Below are positions 16,730 through 25,501 of a DNA stretch of 64,000 nt, one piece after another. The stretch's first letter is position 1. Each line of letters starts with the position of its first letter. A program made the translations under genes and the position numbers. The stretch lies in contig NZ_ATDL01000015.1 in NCBI RefSeq assembly GCF_000416985.1, positions 248,001 through 312,000 on the forward strand, given 5' to 3'. A model generated the notes under the pieces. The model saw only the letters and a list, made by a program, of their open reading frames with translations, was not told the origin of the DNA and did not search any database. The stretch is from Sphingobacterium paucimobilis HER1398. GTDB taxonomy: Bacteria; Bacteroidota; Bacteroidia; Sphingobacteriales; Sphingobacteriaceae.

Positions 16730-18181
16730 TTACTTCATCATCAGATCGACCATATCATTGACGTCCATCGCGATGAAGGTGTCATAATCCAAGGTTGATT
16801 CGCAGATCTGCCGCTGTTGCTTCTCGGAAAAGATCCGAGCTAGATTACGTTTATACTTTTCGATCAGTTTAGGTATCCCTTCCTCTCTGCGTCTAGGATG
16901 CCCTATCGGATATTCTACAATCACTTCAGGCAATACCGTTCCGTCTTTCATCTCTACCGTAATCCCGTTGGCGATAGCACGTTTCTCTGGATCATGGTAG
17001 TCTTTTGTAAACTGTGGATCTTCCACACAGACCATTTTATCCCTTAACTCGTCTATGCGCGGATCCAGTGCCACTGCATCTTCGTAATCCTCGGCCGTAA
17101 GTCTGCCGAACAACAAAGGCACAGCGACCATATACTGTATACAGTGATCCCGATCTGCCGGATTATGCAATGGCCCTTTTTTATCAATGATACGGATAGC
17201 CGCCTCATGTGTACGGATAGTGATACGCGCTATATCAGCTGCCGACCGTCCATAAGACTCCAATTGCGCATGCAACTGCATAGCACATTCCACCGCTGTC
17301 TGCGCATGGAACTCGGCCGGAAATGAAATTTTGAACAGCACATTTTCCATTACATAAGAGCCGTATGGCCGTTGAAATTTAAACTCCTGCCCTTTAAATG
17401 ACACATCGTAAAAACCCCATATCGGTGCAGATAACACCGAAGGATACCCCATCTCCCCTGTTTTTGCAATCAATGCCAAACGTACCGCGCGCGAGGTCGC
17501 ATCCCCTGCAGCCCAGGACTTGCGGCTTCCGGTATTCGGAGCATGTCTGTAGGTACGCAACGCCTGCCCGTCCACAAATGCTAAGGACACCGCATTGATC
17601 AACTCTTCACGATCCAGTCCCAATAGCTTACCGACTACTGCTGTCGAGGCCACCTTGACCAATAGCACGTGATCCAGCCCAACCCTATTAAAGGCATTTT
17701 CCAATGCCAGCACCCCCTGGATCTCATGCGCCATAATCATCGCATCCAGAACAATATCCGTCTTAAGTGCAGCTTTCCCTTTTGCCACATTCGTACGGCT
17801 TATCCAGTCCGCAGCGGCAAGGATTCCTCCTAGATTATCCGACGGATGCCCCCATTCAGCCGCCAACCAGGTATCATTAAAATCCAGCCAACGGATCATT
17901 GCACCGATATTGAATGCTGCCTGTATAGGATCCAATTGATAGTTCGTACCTGGCACCTTGGCCCCGTTTGGCACCATTGTTCCTTCGACCACAGGCCCCA
18001 TAAGCTTCGTACAGGCCGGATAAGTCAATGCTTCAAAGCCGCACCCCAGCGTATCCAGAAAACAGTAAAAAGCAGTTCTTTTGGCGACCGTACTTGTTAT
18101 ATTATAATCCAGCACATAATCCGCAATATCCACCAACACCTGATCAGGTTGAGGTCTTTCATTCGATAGTATAGAAGACAT
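16730..18181 (-). CDS. prpD: 2-methylcitrate dehydratase PrpD
   Basis: A 483-residue MmgE/PrpD family enzyme, the usual size. Readable family blocks include [50 protein letters not shown], and [15 protein letters not shown]. It dehydrates 2-methylcitrate to 2-methyl-cis-aconitate in propionate catabolism. It is the last gene of prpB-prpC-prpD, separated from prpC by 82 bases of AT-rich repeats. A hydratase converting 2-methyl-cis-aconitate to methylisocitrate (AcnB or AcnD) is not in the window. Confidence 0.93.
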   Translation of the reverse strand: MSSILSNERPQPDQVLVDIADYVLDYNITSTVAKRTAFYCFLDTLGCGFEALTYPACTKLMGPVVEGTMVPNGAKVPGTNYQLDPIQAAFNIGAMIRWLDFNDTWLAAEWGHPSDNLGGILAAADWISRTNVAKGKAALKTDIVLDAMIMAHEIQGVLALENAFNRVGLDHVLLVKVASTAVVGKLLGLDREELINAVSLAFVDGQALRTYRHAPNTGSRKSWAAGDATSRAVRLALIAKTGEMGYPSVLSAPIWGFYDVSFKGQEFKFQRPYGSYVMENVLFKISFPAEFHAQTAVECAMQLHAQLESYGRSAADIARITIRTHEAAIRIIDKKGPLHNPADRDHCIQYMVAVPLLFGRLTAEDYEDAVALDPRIDELRDKMVCVEDPQFTKDYHDPEKRAIANGITVEMKDGTVLPEVIVEYPIGHPRRREEGIPKLIEKYKRNLARIFSEKQQRQICESTLDYDTFIAMDVNDMVDLMMK

Positions 18182-18263
18182 ATTAAAATTTAAAAAGTAA
18201 AAGTTAAAAAGTGAAAATGTTAAAGAGTTAGAGTTTTAAAGAGTTAAAGCGTGAGAACAGGAA
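18182..18263. repeat. AT-rich GTTAAA-type repeat between prpC and prpD
   Basis: The spacer consists mostly of degenerate units such as AAAAGTTAAAAAGTGAAAA and TTAAAGAGTTAGAG, echoing the GAGTTA repeats beyond the other end of prpD (16345-16410). It is non-coding and might influence expression of the distal gene. Confidence 0.5.
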
Positions 18264-19415
18264 TTAACGTTGATTTAAAGGCACAAAAGCTCTATTCTCC
18301 GGACCTACATAATTTGCACTAGGCCGTATAATCTTGCCATCCTGCCGTTGTTCGAATACATGAGCCGACCAGCCCGTAATGCGCGACAACACAAATAAAG
18401 GTGTAAACATCTCCGTAGGTATGCCCATCAGGTGGTAGGATACTGCCGAATACCAGTCCAGGTTAGGGAACATACGCTTCTCTTCCCACATCACCTTTTC
18501 CAATCGTTCGGCAATATAGTACAGGTTCATATCCCCTGCTTCTTCCGATAGCTCTCGGGCGACACGTTTGATGACCTCATTGCGTGGATCCGAAATCGTA
18601 TACACCGGGTGCCCGAACCCGATGATCACCTCCTTATTGGCCAGCCGCTGCCGTATATCTGCTTCCGCCTCATCCGGATTTGCATATCGGGTCTGTATTT
18701 CATAGGCTACCTCATTGGCGCCTCCATGCTTAGGTCCTCGTAACGCGCCAATTGCCCCTGCTATACAAGAATACATATCCGACCCCGTACCTGCGATCAC
18801 GCGGGCGGTAAATGTCGAGGCATTAAACTCGTGTTCGGCGTAGAGATTGAGTGATATCTGCATGGCACGCACCCAAGAATCCGGTGGCACTGTGCCATGT
18901 AGCAGGCGCAAGAAATGTCCTCCCAATGTCACATCATCGGTCTCTACAGCGATCTCACGTCCGTTTTGACTGAAATGGTGCCAGTACAGCAATGCCGACC
19001 CCATCGAAGACATCAACCGATTAGCGATATCACGGGCTCCTGCCAGCGGATGACTATCCTTTTCCGGCTGTAGACTCCCGAATACCGAAACATAAGTACG
19101 CAATACATCCATCGGATGCGATGTCGTAGGCAACTGCTTTAGTACCTTTTGTATCGCAATAGGCAATCCGCGCTGACTGAGTAGTTGGGTCTGATATGCA
19201 TTAAGCTGTGCCTGTGTGGGCAGTGTACCGTAGATCAACAGGTAGGCCACCTCTTCAAAAGTAGCCCCATCCGCGAGTTCCAAGATATCATATCCCCTAT
19301 AGTGCAGATCATTACCTGTCTTCCCCACGGTACTCAGGGCCGTATTTCCTGCAGCCACGCCCGATAGTGCGACACTTTTCTTCGGCTTAAATCCTTGTTC
19401 GTTAGTCTCGTTCAT
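18264..19415 (-). CDS. prpC: 2-methylcitrate synthase PrpC
   Basis: A 383-residue citrate-synthase-fold enzyme. It has the short N-terminus of the PrpC class ([17 protein letters not shown], then [12 protein letters not shown]) and active-site blocks [27 protein letters not shown] and [14 protein letters not shown]. It condenses propionyl-CoA with oxaloacetate. The ATG at 19415 overlaps the end of prpB by 14 bases, so translation is probably coupled. Context with prpB and prpD separates it from an ordinary GltA. Confidence 0.94.
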   Translation of the reverse strand: MNETNEQGFKPKKSVALSGVAAGNTALSTVGKTGNDLHYRGYDILELADGATFEEVAYLLIYGTLPTQAQLNAYQTQLLSQRGLPIAIQKVLKQLPTTSHPMDVLRTYVSVFGSLQPEKDSHPLAGARDIANRLMSSMGSALLYWHHFSQNGREIAVETDDVTLGGHFLRLLHGTVPPDSWVRAMQISLNLYAEHEFNASTFTARVIAGTGSDMYSCIAGAIGALRGPKHGGANEVAYEIQTRYANPDEAEADIRQRLANKEVIIGFGHPVYTISDPRNEVIKRVARELSEEAGDMNLYYIAERLEKVMWEEKRMFPNLDWYSAVSYHLMGIPTEMFTPLFVLSRITGWSAHVFEQRQDGKIIRPSANYVGPENRAFVPLNQR

Positions 19416-20295
19416 CGTATTTAGTTTTGAAAAGGTTATCTAATCGGTTTTCATATGCATAATAGTCTATACTGCGGTACAACTCTTCGCGTGTCTGCAT
19501 ATCCTGGAGTACGGCCTGCTGCCCTCCATCTTTACGGATATGTTCATAGACCTGCGTTGCCGCTTTATTCGCCGCCCGGAATGCCGATAGCGGATACAGA
19601 ACAATCGAAACACCTGCCTCGCGCAACTGCTCGACAGTAAATAACGGTGTCTGCCCGAATTCCGTAATATTGGCCAGTATCGGTAGCCCTGTTGCTGCTA
19701 CGAAAGACCGATAATCCGCCAGATCGAGTACCGCCTCGGCAAAGATGAAATCAGCTCCTGCCTCCTTATAAGCCAGTGCCCGCTCTATCGCCCTGTCTAC
19801 TCCTTCCGAAGCGATAGCATCAGTACGGGCACCGATCACAAAATGAGCATCCGTTTTTGCATCTACAGCCGCCTTAATACGATCACACATCTCGATAGAA
19901 GACACCAGCTCCTTACCCGGGCGGTGCCCACAGCGCTTGGCTCCGACCTGATCCTCCATATGTACGGCGGCGGCCCCTGCTTTTATCAGCGACTTGATCG
20001 TACGAGCCACATTGAATGCCGATGGGCCAAATCCCGTATCAATATCCACCATAAGTGGTAGGTCGCATACATTCGTAATGCGGTCTACATCAATAAGAAC
20101 ATCCTGTAAGTTGGTAATACCCAGATCGGGTATCCCCAATGAACCGGCGGCAACGCCACCTCCCGATAAATAAATAGCTTGAAATCCAGCCTGTTTGGCC
20201 AGCAGGGCATGGTTGGCATTGATAGCGCCGACCACCTGCAAAGGTTTTTCCTTTTCAATAGCTTCCCTAAAAAGAAGCCCTGGAGAGTTTATCAT
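19402..20295 (-). CDS. prpB: 2-methylisocitrate lyase PrpB
   Basis: A 297-residue member of the isocitrate lyase/PEP mutase family, cleaving 2-methylisocitrate to pyruvate and succinate. Diagnostic blocks: [40 protein letters not shown] (metal site), and the catalytic loop [11 protein letters not shown]. The frame is open to GTG 20328, but ATG 20295 gives the family-typical start ([13 protein letters not shown]). It is the first gene of the operon. Its leader contains two inverted repeats. Confidence 0.93.
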   Translation of the reverse strand: MINSPGLLFREAIEKEKPLQVVGAINANHALLAKQAGFQAIYLSGGGVAAGSLGIPDLGITNLQDVLIDVDRITNVCDLPLMVDIDTGFGPSAFNVARTIKSLIKAGAAAVHMEDQVGAKRCGHRPGKELVSSIEMCDRIKAAVDAKTDAHFVIGARTDAIASEGVDRAIERALAYKEAGADFIFAEAVLDLADYRSFVAATGLPILANITEFGQTPLFTVEQLREAGVSIVLYPLSAFRAANKAATQVYEHIRKDGGQQAVLQDMQTREELYRSIDYYAYENRLDNLFKTKYDERD

Positions 20296-20312
20296 ATAAT
20301 TGGATATTGAAC

Positions 20313-20382
20313 GACTATACGCCAGCACTAGCTACCAGCGTATAGTCTTATTAATTCGTATAAACCTGCTAATACAGGGTTT
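20313..20382 (-). promoter_or_regulatory. Two inverted repeats in the prpB leader
   Basis: GACTATACGC (20313-20322) and GCGTATAGTC (20338-20347) are a perfect 10-bp inverted repeat separated by 15 bases, ending 18 bases before the prpB ATG. A second, shorter one is AAACCTG/CAGGGTTT at 20362-20382. They may be operator sites for a propionate-responsive regulator or RNA hairpins. No PrpR gene is present in the window. Confidence 0.45.
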
Positions 20383-20446
20383 ATTTCTCAACGGATAATA
20401 TACGAATATAATTTAATCAATACCAAATGATTAGGATTTATTAACA

Positions 20447-22258
20447 TTAAAACTGATAGACCAGACCAGCGGTCAGTCCACCATGGAATGTATTATTTTT
20501 CGCATCCGCTTTCCACAGCTTCCAAAGCGGTTTCCCATCTTGGTCGGCAACCTCCGCAGCCTGCGAATAATTGAGAGATGGCGCGACATAAGCACGGAAG
20601 TGTGAAGAAAATAACAGCGATGGGATCAATTGCAGCGAACTGCGCGAAGCATCCTTCCATCCCATATCCTTGTCCATATGCATCCGCTGCGTCAGTTCGG
20701 CCGATAGGGCGAATCTGTGGCGTTCCAGCAGATTAGCCCCCAATCCGACTTCCACCCCATATTTATAAGCATCATGATCTAGATAGGTACCCATCCCCAA
20801 GATACTGTACATAACCCGGCCTCCCGATCTAAAGTTTACACCTATAAAGCCACTCTCATCGGCAACCAGCCCTAGCTGCCTCCTTCCATTCTTTATCCAG
20901 TTAAAAAGCGCAATAGGGTAATCACTACTATCTGCAATATTGATTAAACCAGCGACCTGTACACCTTTGACTTTCTTGGCTATATTGATAACCCCTGCCA
21001 TCTGGTTTCCCGCGGTCTCCGTCGCAATATTAATCCCTCCCGCCATCTGTATCCCCTTCACTACACCTCCGCTATTCATTACCCCGGCCAATTGGTACTG
21101 TACGGTATCCTTTGCATAATTGACTCCACCGGCCAGCTGTCCGCCCTTCACCTCTTTCGCCATATTGATCACTCCAGCGAGCTGTAGCCCCCGGGCTGTA
21201 TCCACTTTATTCCAGCCACCGGCCATCTGTACTCCCTTCACATTACGCAACACCACATTGCCGACTCCAGCGATCTGCACACCTGACACATCCCCGCCGA
21301 CTACATTCACCCCTCCGGCCATCTGTACACCCCTGACCTTGTATTGATTAAGGTTGAAGCCCCCGGCAAATTCCACACCATCCACACCGGCTGTATATCC
21401 ACCCAATATATTGATCGACACCTTGTTCACAATCTGCGAATTAAAGAAACCGTGCGTACTCAATCCCGGCGTCAACGACATCTGATACGGGCTATAGATA
21501 AAGAACCCACCCAGATTAGCACTCTGTATGCGCTGCGATGCATTACTGAATGCCGCACCCAAGAAAGTCTTGTAGATATTACGGTTCGAATCCACCAGTA
21601 CATAATAGCCCACTTTCTTCGTTTTGCTGTCTTTAGACACATCAATCGGCAACAAAAGAATCAATGTCGTATCCCTATAGTTTTCCTTATTAAGCCCGAT
21701 GATCACCTTACTGTCCGGCTTCTTGACGTCTAGTTCAAAAAATCCATCCTTATTCGTCAACGTTGCATTCAGATAAGTCCCCTTGTCATATACACTCGCA
21801 AAAGACAAAGGCTTATTGCTACGCAGATCACGCACATATCCCGAGATCATGGTTTTATTATGCTGCTTCAGATCGATATCCACCTGCTCGACCACCATCC
21901 GCCAATCCGAGCGGCTGATAATAATATGCGAAGCCGTCTCCTTAAAGGAATACCGTGGACCGAGACAGCGTTCCAAGTAATCGATCAACACCCCATTATG
22001 CGCATTCGCCTGGACCACACTATCTAAGTCAATCAATTGGCTATTGTAAGAAAATAACAGTCCCTTGTCCTGCTGTAGCTGCTCCAAGAGCTGTCCTACA
22101 GAAGTCTTTCCATAAGCATGCATCTTGACCACCTGCGCCAGTTTTGTCTGTGAAAATGCATCTGCCTGTGCCAGGATAAAAATAGACAATGCTACAAAAA
22201 ACTTAGCTCTATTTATAAAGTAAACAATCAATTTAAAGCTTTTAATAAACTGGAACAT
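20447..22258 (-). CDS. STN-domain outer-membrane protein with QxAGxxN surface repeats
   Basis: About 603 residues. After a hydrophobic export signal comes an STN domain (VKMHAYGKTSVGQLLEQL... LLFSYNSQLIDLD... LGPRYSFKE), then a carboxypeptidase-regulatory-like domain (ISGYVRDLRSNKPLSFAS... GFFELDV). From about residue 285 to 450 there are ten 15-16-residue repeats of the form V-x-G-x-Q-x-A-G-x-x-N, followed by IALFNWIKNGRRQLGL and a beta-rich C-terminus ending YQF, as in outer-membrane barrels. TonB-plug motifs are absent. It resembles LA_2272-type surface-repeat proteins. It follows fecR by seven bases, so it is likely the signal-receiving partner of this sigma/anti-sigma pair. ATG 22258 is preferred over upstream TTG. 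Confidence 0.8.
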   Translation of the reverse strand: MFQFIKSFKLIVYFINRAKFFVALSIFILAQADAFSQTKLAQVVKMHAYGKTSVGQLLEQLQQDKGLLFSYNSQLIDLDSVVQANAHNGVLIDYLERCLGPRYSFKETASHIIISRSDWRMVVEQVDIDLKQHNKTMISGYVRDLRSNKPLSFASVYDKGTYLNATLTNKDGFFELDVKKPDSKVIIGLNKENYRDTTLILLLPIDVSKDSKTKKVGYYVLVDSNRNIYKTFLGAAFSNASQRIQSANLGGFFIYSPYQMSLTPGLSTHGFFNSQIVNKVSINILGGYTAGVDGVEFAGGFNLNQYKVRGVQMAGGVNVVGGDVSGVQIAGVGNVVLRNVKGVQMAGGWNKVDTARGLQLAGVINMAKEVKGGQLAGGVNYAKDTVQYQLAGVMNSGGVVKGIQMAGGINIATETAGNQMAGVINIAKKVKGVQVAGLINIADSSDYPIALFNWIKNGRRQLGLVADESGFIGVNFRSGGRVMYSILGMGTYLDHDAYKYGVEVGLGANLLERHRFALSAELTQRMHMDKDMGWKDASRSSLQLIPSLLFSSHFRAYVAPSLNYSQAAEVADQDGKPLWKLWKADAKNNTFHGGLTAGLVYQF

Positions 22259-22265
22259 AACCGGG

Positions 22266-23234
22266 TTACCCTTTAATATAATATACATTACCTTTTTTCT
22301 CAATTTTCAATTCAAAAGTTTTCAATATCACGTCCAGCATCTCGTTCAATGTCTGCCGCTCGAATGATGCTGTATAGCGCAGCACTTTGGTCTTATCATC
22401 CACCACAACAAACTTTTGGTCGAAAGCCTTGCCCAGTACATCAAATACACGGTTCAGTGGTGTATTCTCAAAAATAAACTGCTGATGGATGTAATACTTG
22501 TAGAGCTGATCCTCCACGGTATCCACCTTCACTTTCGTACGTGCCGTATCTTGGATCAGCACCCTATCATTGGGCTTCAGTCGTACACTATTGCCGGCAT
22601 GATCCACCCGTACCGATCCCGAAGAGACAATGACCTCCGTCTCGCCATCCGCTCTGCGCACATGAAAACTTGTACCCAGCACCGTAATCCTGCTATTCCC
22701 ACTCTGGATAACAAAAGGCTGTGTCGTATCCCTTTTCACATCAAAAAACGCTTCACCTTTGCTAAGCACCACGGTACGCTCTTTGGCCAGCCAACCTTTT
22801 TTATAATCCAATACCGTCTTCTTATTAAGGTACACCGTACTACCGTCCGGCAGTCCTGCCTGTTGCAGCCCATCATTCGAATCCAGGGATAAATCAGTAG
22901 ACAATGTCCATCTCAAAACACCTACCGAAGACATCAATAGCATCACTATCGCTGCCGCCACCATCCCTGGCCTCCAGCCTCTGGAACGCTTCTCCTCCGT
23001 TAATACCAGCACCTTAGTGGGCTGTTCGTCCCGGAGCTTTACAAAATCGGCCCAGGCGCGATCCACGTCCACCTCCGGACTTTGATCCGAAGCACCGCTC
23101 CACTCCCATATCTTTTTCATATCCGTATATTCCTTTTCGTTTTCGGCGCTCTCCCTGATCCACGCTTCTACCACAACCTGCCGCTCCGCATTCAAATCAC
23201 CACTTATATATTTTATCAATTCTTCCTTATTCAT
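22266..23234 (-). CDS. FecR-type anti-sigma factor (DUF4974)
   Basis: A 322-residue inner-membrane regulator. The cytoplasmic N-terminal part (MNKEELIKYISGDLNAERQ... KEYTDMKKIWEWS) should hold the sigma factor. One transmembrane helix follows at about 92-110 (MVAAAIVMLLMSSVGVLRW). The periplasmic FecR domain has AFFDVKRDTTQPFVIQSGN and TVLGTSFHVR, and the C-terminal DUF4974 has PLNRVFDVLGKAFDQK. Its start overlaps the sigma gene stop by four bases, and the STN protein follows at once. FecR proteins read the STN domain of an outer-membrane protein. Confidence 0.93.
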   Translation of the reverse strand: MNKEELIKYISGDLNAERQVVVEAWIRESAENEKEYTDMKKIWEWSGASDQSPEVDVDRAWADFVKLRDEQPTKVLVLTEEKRSRGWRPGMVAAAIVMLLMSSVGVLRWTLSTDLSLDSNDGLQQAGLPDGSTVYLNKKTVLDYKKGWLAKERTVVLSKGEAFFDVKRDTTQPFVIQSGNSRITVLGTSFHVRRADGETEVIVSSGSVRVDHAGNSVRLKPNDRVLIQDTARTKVKVDTVEDQLYKYYIHQQFIFENTPLNRVFDVLGKAFDQKFVVVDDKTKVLRYTASFERQTLNEMLDVILKTFELKIEKKGNVYYIKG

Positions 23235-23764
23235 AACCCATTGATTAACAAAAAGACAACAACATTTAAATAATCTGCCAGATGAACCCTCAAGTGCCGC
23301 AGCGCTTTCGTCATATGTCCTTCGACAGTCTTCAGCGATAACTCGAGCGCTTTGGCTATCTCATGGTATTTCAGCTCCTGAAAGCGGCTCATCTCGAACA
23401 CCGCTCTGCTTTTTTCCGGCAATTTTGCCAGTGCGACATGCAATTGCTTCTTCAGCTCGGTATCTGTACCGTCGATATGCGTATCCAACGCTCCGCTCCG
23501 CTGTTGATAAGCCTCGTAGCGCTGCTTCAACTGGCCTCTTTTCAAGACATTCAGACATTCGTAATAAACCGATTTATAGAGATACGATTTGACGGAAGTA
23601 TGGATGGTATTTTCCCAGTCCCTTTCCCAAAACCGTAAAAAAACCTGCTGCACAGCTTCTTCCGCAGCATCCGAGTCTTCTAGAATTTTGTAGGCATAGC
23701 CATGCAAAGCCTTAAAATGCTCCCGGAATACCTGCTCAAACTTTGTTTCTTTCTGCAAAGACAT
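23231..23764 (-). CDS. FecI-like ECF sigma factor
   Basis: A 177-residue sigma-70 family protein with region 2 (FREHFKALHGYAYKILED, EEAVQQVFLRFW) and region 4 (LPEKSRAVFEMSRFQELKYH, then ALELSLKTVEGHMTKALRHL). It should direct RNA polymerase to a small set of promoters once FecR releases or activates it. It is the first gene of a sigma-fecR-STN operon. A TAAGGGGGTAA motif 59-69 bases upstream may be its own promoter, implying autoregulation. Confidence 0.93.
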   Translation of the reverse strand: MSLQKETKFEQVFREHFKALHGYAYKILEDSDAAEEAVQQVFLRFWERDWENTIHTSVKSYLYKSVYYECLNVLKRGQLKQRYEAYQQRSGALDTHIDGTDTELKKQLHVALAKLPEKSRAVFEMSRFQELKYHEIAKALELSLKTVEGHMTKALRHLRVHLADYLNVVVFLLINGL

Positions 23765-23807
23765 ACATTCAATTTAATTAGTCATTTACTACAACTTACA
23801 TAGCTAA

Positions 23808-23833
23808 GACAGTCTATAGCGCTTACCCCCTTA
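23808..23833 (-). promoter_or_regulatory. TAAGGGGGTA motif upstream of sigma gene (copy A)
   Basis: On the minus strand TAAGGGGGTAA (23833-23823) follows an A/T-rich stretch and is followed 13 bases after GGGTA by GTC (23810-23808). Similar elements precede the divergent acyltransferase operon and the barrel gene. It may be the ECF sigma-dependent promoter of this locus; this is inference from recurrence only. Confidence 0.4.
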
Positions 23834-23902
23834 TTATTTTTTACATTTTTTTATCCGGTCTTCCATTTCCATCATCTTCGCGCACTTTTTTCAAAATAAA
23901 AG

Positions 23903-23928
23903 TAAGGGTATAGCTGCTATTAATTGTC
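23903..23928 (+). promoter_or_regulatory. TAAGGGTATA motif upstream of acyltransferase operon (copy B)
   Basis: TAAGGGTATA at 23903-23912 is preceded by AAAATAAAAG, with TTGTC ending at 23928. It lies 37 bases before the ATG of the 34-codon peptide and back to back with copy A about 70 bases away. Confidence 0.4.
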
Positions 23929-23949
23929 AAAACTATAAAAAGTAATCTT

Positions 23950-24054
23950 ATGCTACTACTCTTCTTTATCACGATCCTTGTACTCCTCTTCAGTATGGTG
24001 ACCTACCTTCTGGCCCTATTGATCCGTATGGTACATGAGTTTAGCGAAAACTAA
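23950..24054 (+). CDS. Small hydrophobic membrane peptide, 34 aa
   Basis: An ATG-initiated frame of 34 codons encodes one long hydrophobic helix (LLLFFITILVLLFSMVTYLL) followed by a short charged tail (RMVHEFSEN). Its last 20 bases overlap the start of the acyltransferase gene, which suggests translational coupling. It sits just downstream of motif copy B. The size and position fit a small inner-membrane accessory peptide, or a leader that couples translation. No homologue is recognised. Confidence 0.5.
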   Translation: MLLLFFITILVLLFSMVTYLLALLIRMVHEFSEN

Positions 24055-24829
24055 GACACTTATGAACAGGATATATAATTTTGGAGGATTTCTGATCGGT
24101 AAGATACTACGCTACCGTAGCGCAGTCGTCACCCAGAATCTCGCCCGCTCCTTTCCACTGTCGGATTACAAGGAGCTATCGCTGCAACATCAAAGGTTCT
24201 ACCGCAATATGTGCCGTCTGATTGTAGAACTATTACTCCCTGGCCGTCCAGAGCTCATCCTTTCGGCCGATCTGTACCGCACACTGCACCAGCAATACCG
24301 TGCGGATCGCCAGATCATTCTACTGCTTGGCCATTATGGCAACTGGGAGATATTGGGCAAACTGCCACTACAATTAGGACTCCCCATACAGTCGCTGTAC
24401 AAACCTCAAAAAAACCGCTGGGTAGACCGCTTCCTACAAAGAAGACGGGGCCAATACGGATTACGCTTACTTCCCTCCCAGCAGGCGGCCAAAATCCTCC
24501 TAGACCAAACGGGCCACCCTTCTATTACACTATTTATAGCGGATCAGTTTCCGGGGACAGCCAATGGACTGGCCATTGATTTTTTACAACAGCCTTCCTA
24601 TATGTTTATGGGTCCCGAGCGTATTGCCAAGCGCCTTGATGCATATGTAGCCTACATCGAGCTACAGGCCATAGGCAACCACAAATGGAAAGCCAACCTA
24701 CAGCCCATCTGCCTGCGTGCAACAGATAGTCCCGACGGGCATATTACCACCTCCTACACCCGAAAACTGGAAAAGAGCATACAGCAGGATCCCAGCTGGT
24801 GGCTGTGGTCACACAAGCGATGGAAATAA
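24035..24829 (+). CDS. LpxL/HtrB-like acyltransferase
   Basis: A 264-residue member of the lysophospholipid/lipid A acyltransferase family. The H-x4-E catalytic motif is GHYGNWE near residue 99; then SLYKPQKNRWVD, the FIADQFPG block, and the family ending WWLWSHKRWK. The enzyme is likely a peripheral inner-membrane protein adding an acyl chain to a lipid A precursor or a related aminolipid. It begins 20 bases inside the small peptide gene and starts at ATG 24035 (a second ATG is at 24062). Position divergent from a sigma/anti-sigma operon suggests envelope-signal control. Confidence 0.85.
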   Translation: MSLAKTKTLMNRIYNFGGFLIGKILRYRSAVVTQNLARSFPLSDYKELSLQHQRFYRNMCRLIVELLLPGRPELILSADLYRTLHQQYRADRQIILLLGHYGNWEILGKLPLQLGLPIQSLYKPQKNRWVDRFLQRRRGQYGLRLLPSQQAAKILLDQTGHPSITLFIADQFPGTANGLAIDFLQQPSYMFMGPERIAKRLDAYVAYIELQAIGNHKWKANLQPICLRATDSPDGHITTSYTRKLEKSIQQDPSWWLWSHKRWK

Positions 24830-24843
24830 AAATAAAAAAAAGC

Positions 24844-24853
24844 TAAGGGTATA
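24844..24853 (+). promoter_or_regulatory. TAAGGGTATA motif upstream of barrel gene (copy C)
   Basis: Identical over ten bases to copy B, again preceded by an A-rich run, 58 bases before the barrel ATG and 15 bases after the acyltransferase stop. Confidence 0.4.
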
Positions 24854-24911
24854 CTTTAGTTCGAGCATCATATATATAAACAGATTAGAGAAATATATTA
24901 AATCAATAACA

Positions 24912-25475
24912 ATGAAAAAACAATTAACGTACGGCCTGCTTCTGGCAGCAATGGGATTCGGTCTTAATCAGGAAACAAAAGCACAAGAGGTGGATTTTGG
25001 TTTTAAAATCGGTGGCCAGTATCATATGCCATCTTTTGGCTCGGGTATAGTAAAGAGCTCTGATTCGAAGTTCGGTGTTCAGGCAGGCGCATTCGTACGT
25101 ACCAAAGAACGTCTTTACGGGCAGGTAGATCTTGGCTTATCCCTATACAAATATGCCTACAAGATCGACAATACGGAATACGCACCTAAATTCTATCAGC
25201 TGAACCTACCTATTCAACTGGGGTATCGCGTTATAGAAACGGACAATATCACGTTGAGAACAGCTATCGGAGCACAGCTAAACTATCAGTTAAAGAAAAA
25301 CAAGGCATATACCAATAATTTCAATAATATAACGTACGATGGTCTGATCAATATCGGTACCGATATCAAGCAATTCTCCATCGATCTAAAATACAGCCAC
25401 GGTATCAACAAACTCAGTAAAGAACTCGAAGCCAAAAACAGAGTCATCGGACTATCTGTAGGCTACCGATTCTAA
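24912..25475 (+). CDS. Small outer-membrane beta-barrel (porin-family) protein
   Basis: A 187-residue protein with a signal peptide (cut near TKAQ) and alternating amphipathic strands throughout: VDFGFKIGGQYHMPSFG, GQVDLGLSLYKYAYKI, YQLNLPIQLGYRV, LRTAIGAQLNYQL, and a final SVGYRF with terminal Phe, the outer-membrane assembly signal. It fits the OMP_b-brl_2 family, giving an eight- to ten-strand barrel. Motif copy C stands upstream and a terminator follows. A decayed 3' copy of this gene lies 1.5 kb further on. Its function is unknown. Confidence 0.85.
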   Translation: MKKQLTYGLLLAAMGFGLNQETKAQEVDFGFKIGGQYHMPSFGSGIVKSSDSKFGVQAGAFVRTKERLYGQVDLGLSLYKYAYKIDNTEYAPKFYQLNLPIQLGYRVIETDNITLRTAIGAQLNYQLKKNKAYTNNFNNITYDGLINIGTDIKQFSIDLKYSHGINKLSKELEAKNRVIGLSVGYRF

Positions 25476-25501
25476 ATACACGAGCGCACTAAATACACAA
25501 A

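Noticed and set aside
20930..21400. Periodic DNA repeats that could be read as a CRISPR array or minisatellite
   Set aside because: The period and variation follow the coding frame of the QxAGxxN protein repeats; there are no exact repeats with unique spacers.
21540..21620. GGTTCGAATCC-like string suggesting a tRNA T-arm
   Set aside because: It lies in the STN-repeat protein coding region and no acceptor, D or anticodon arms could be assembled around it.
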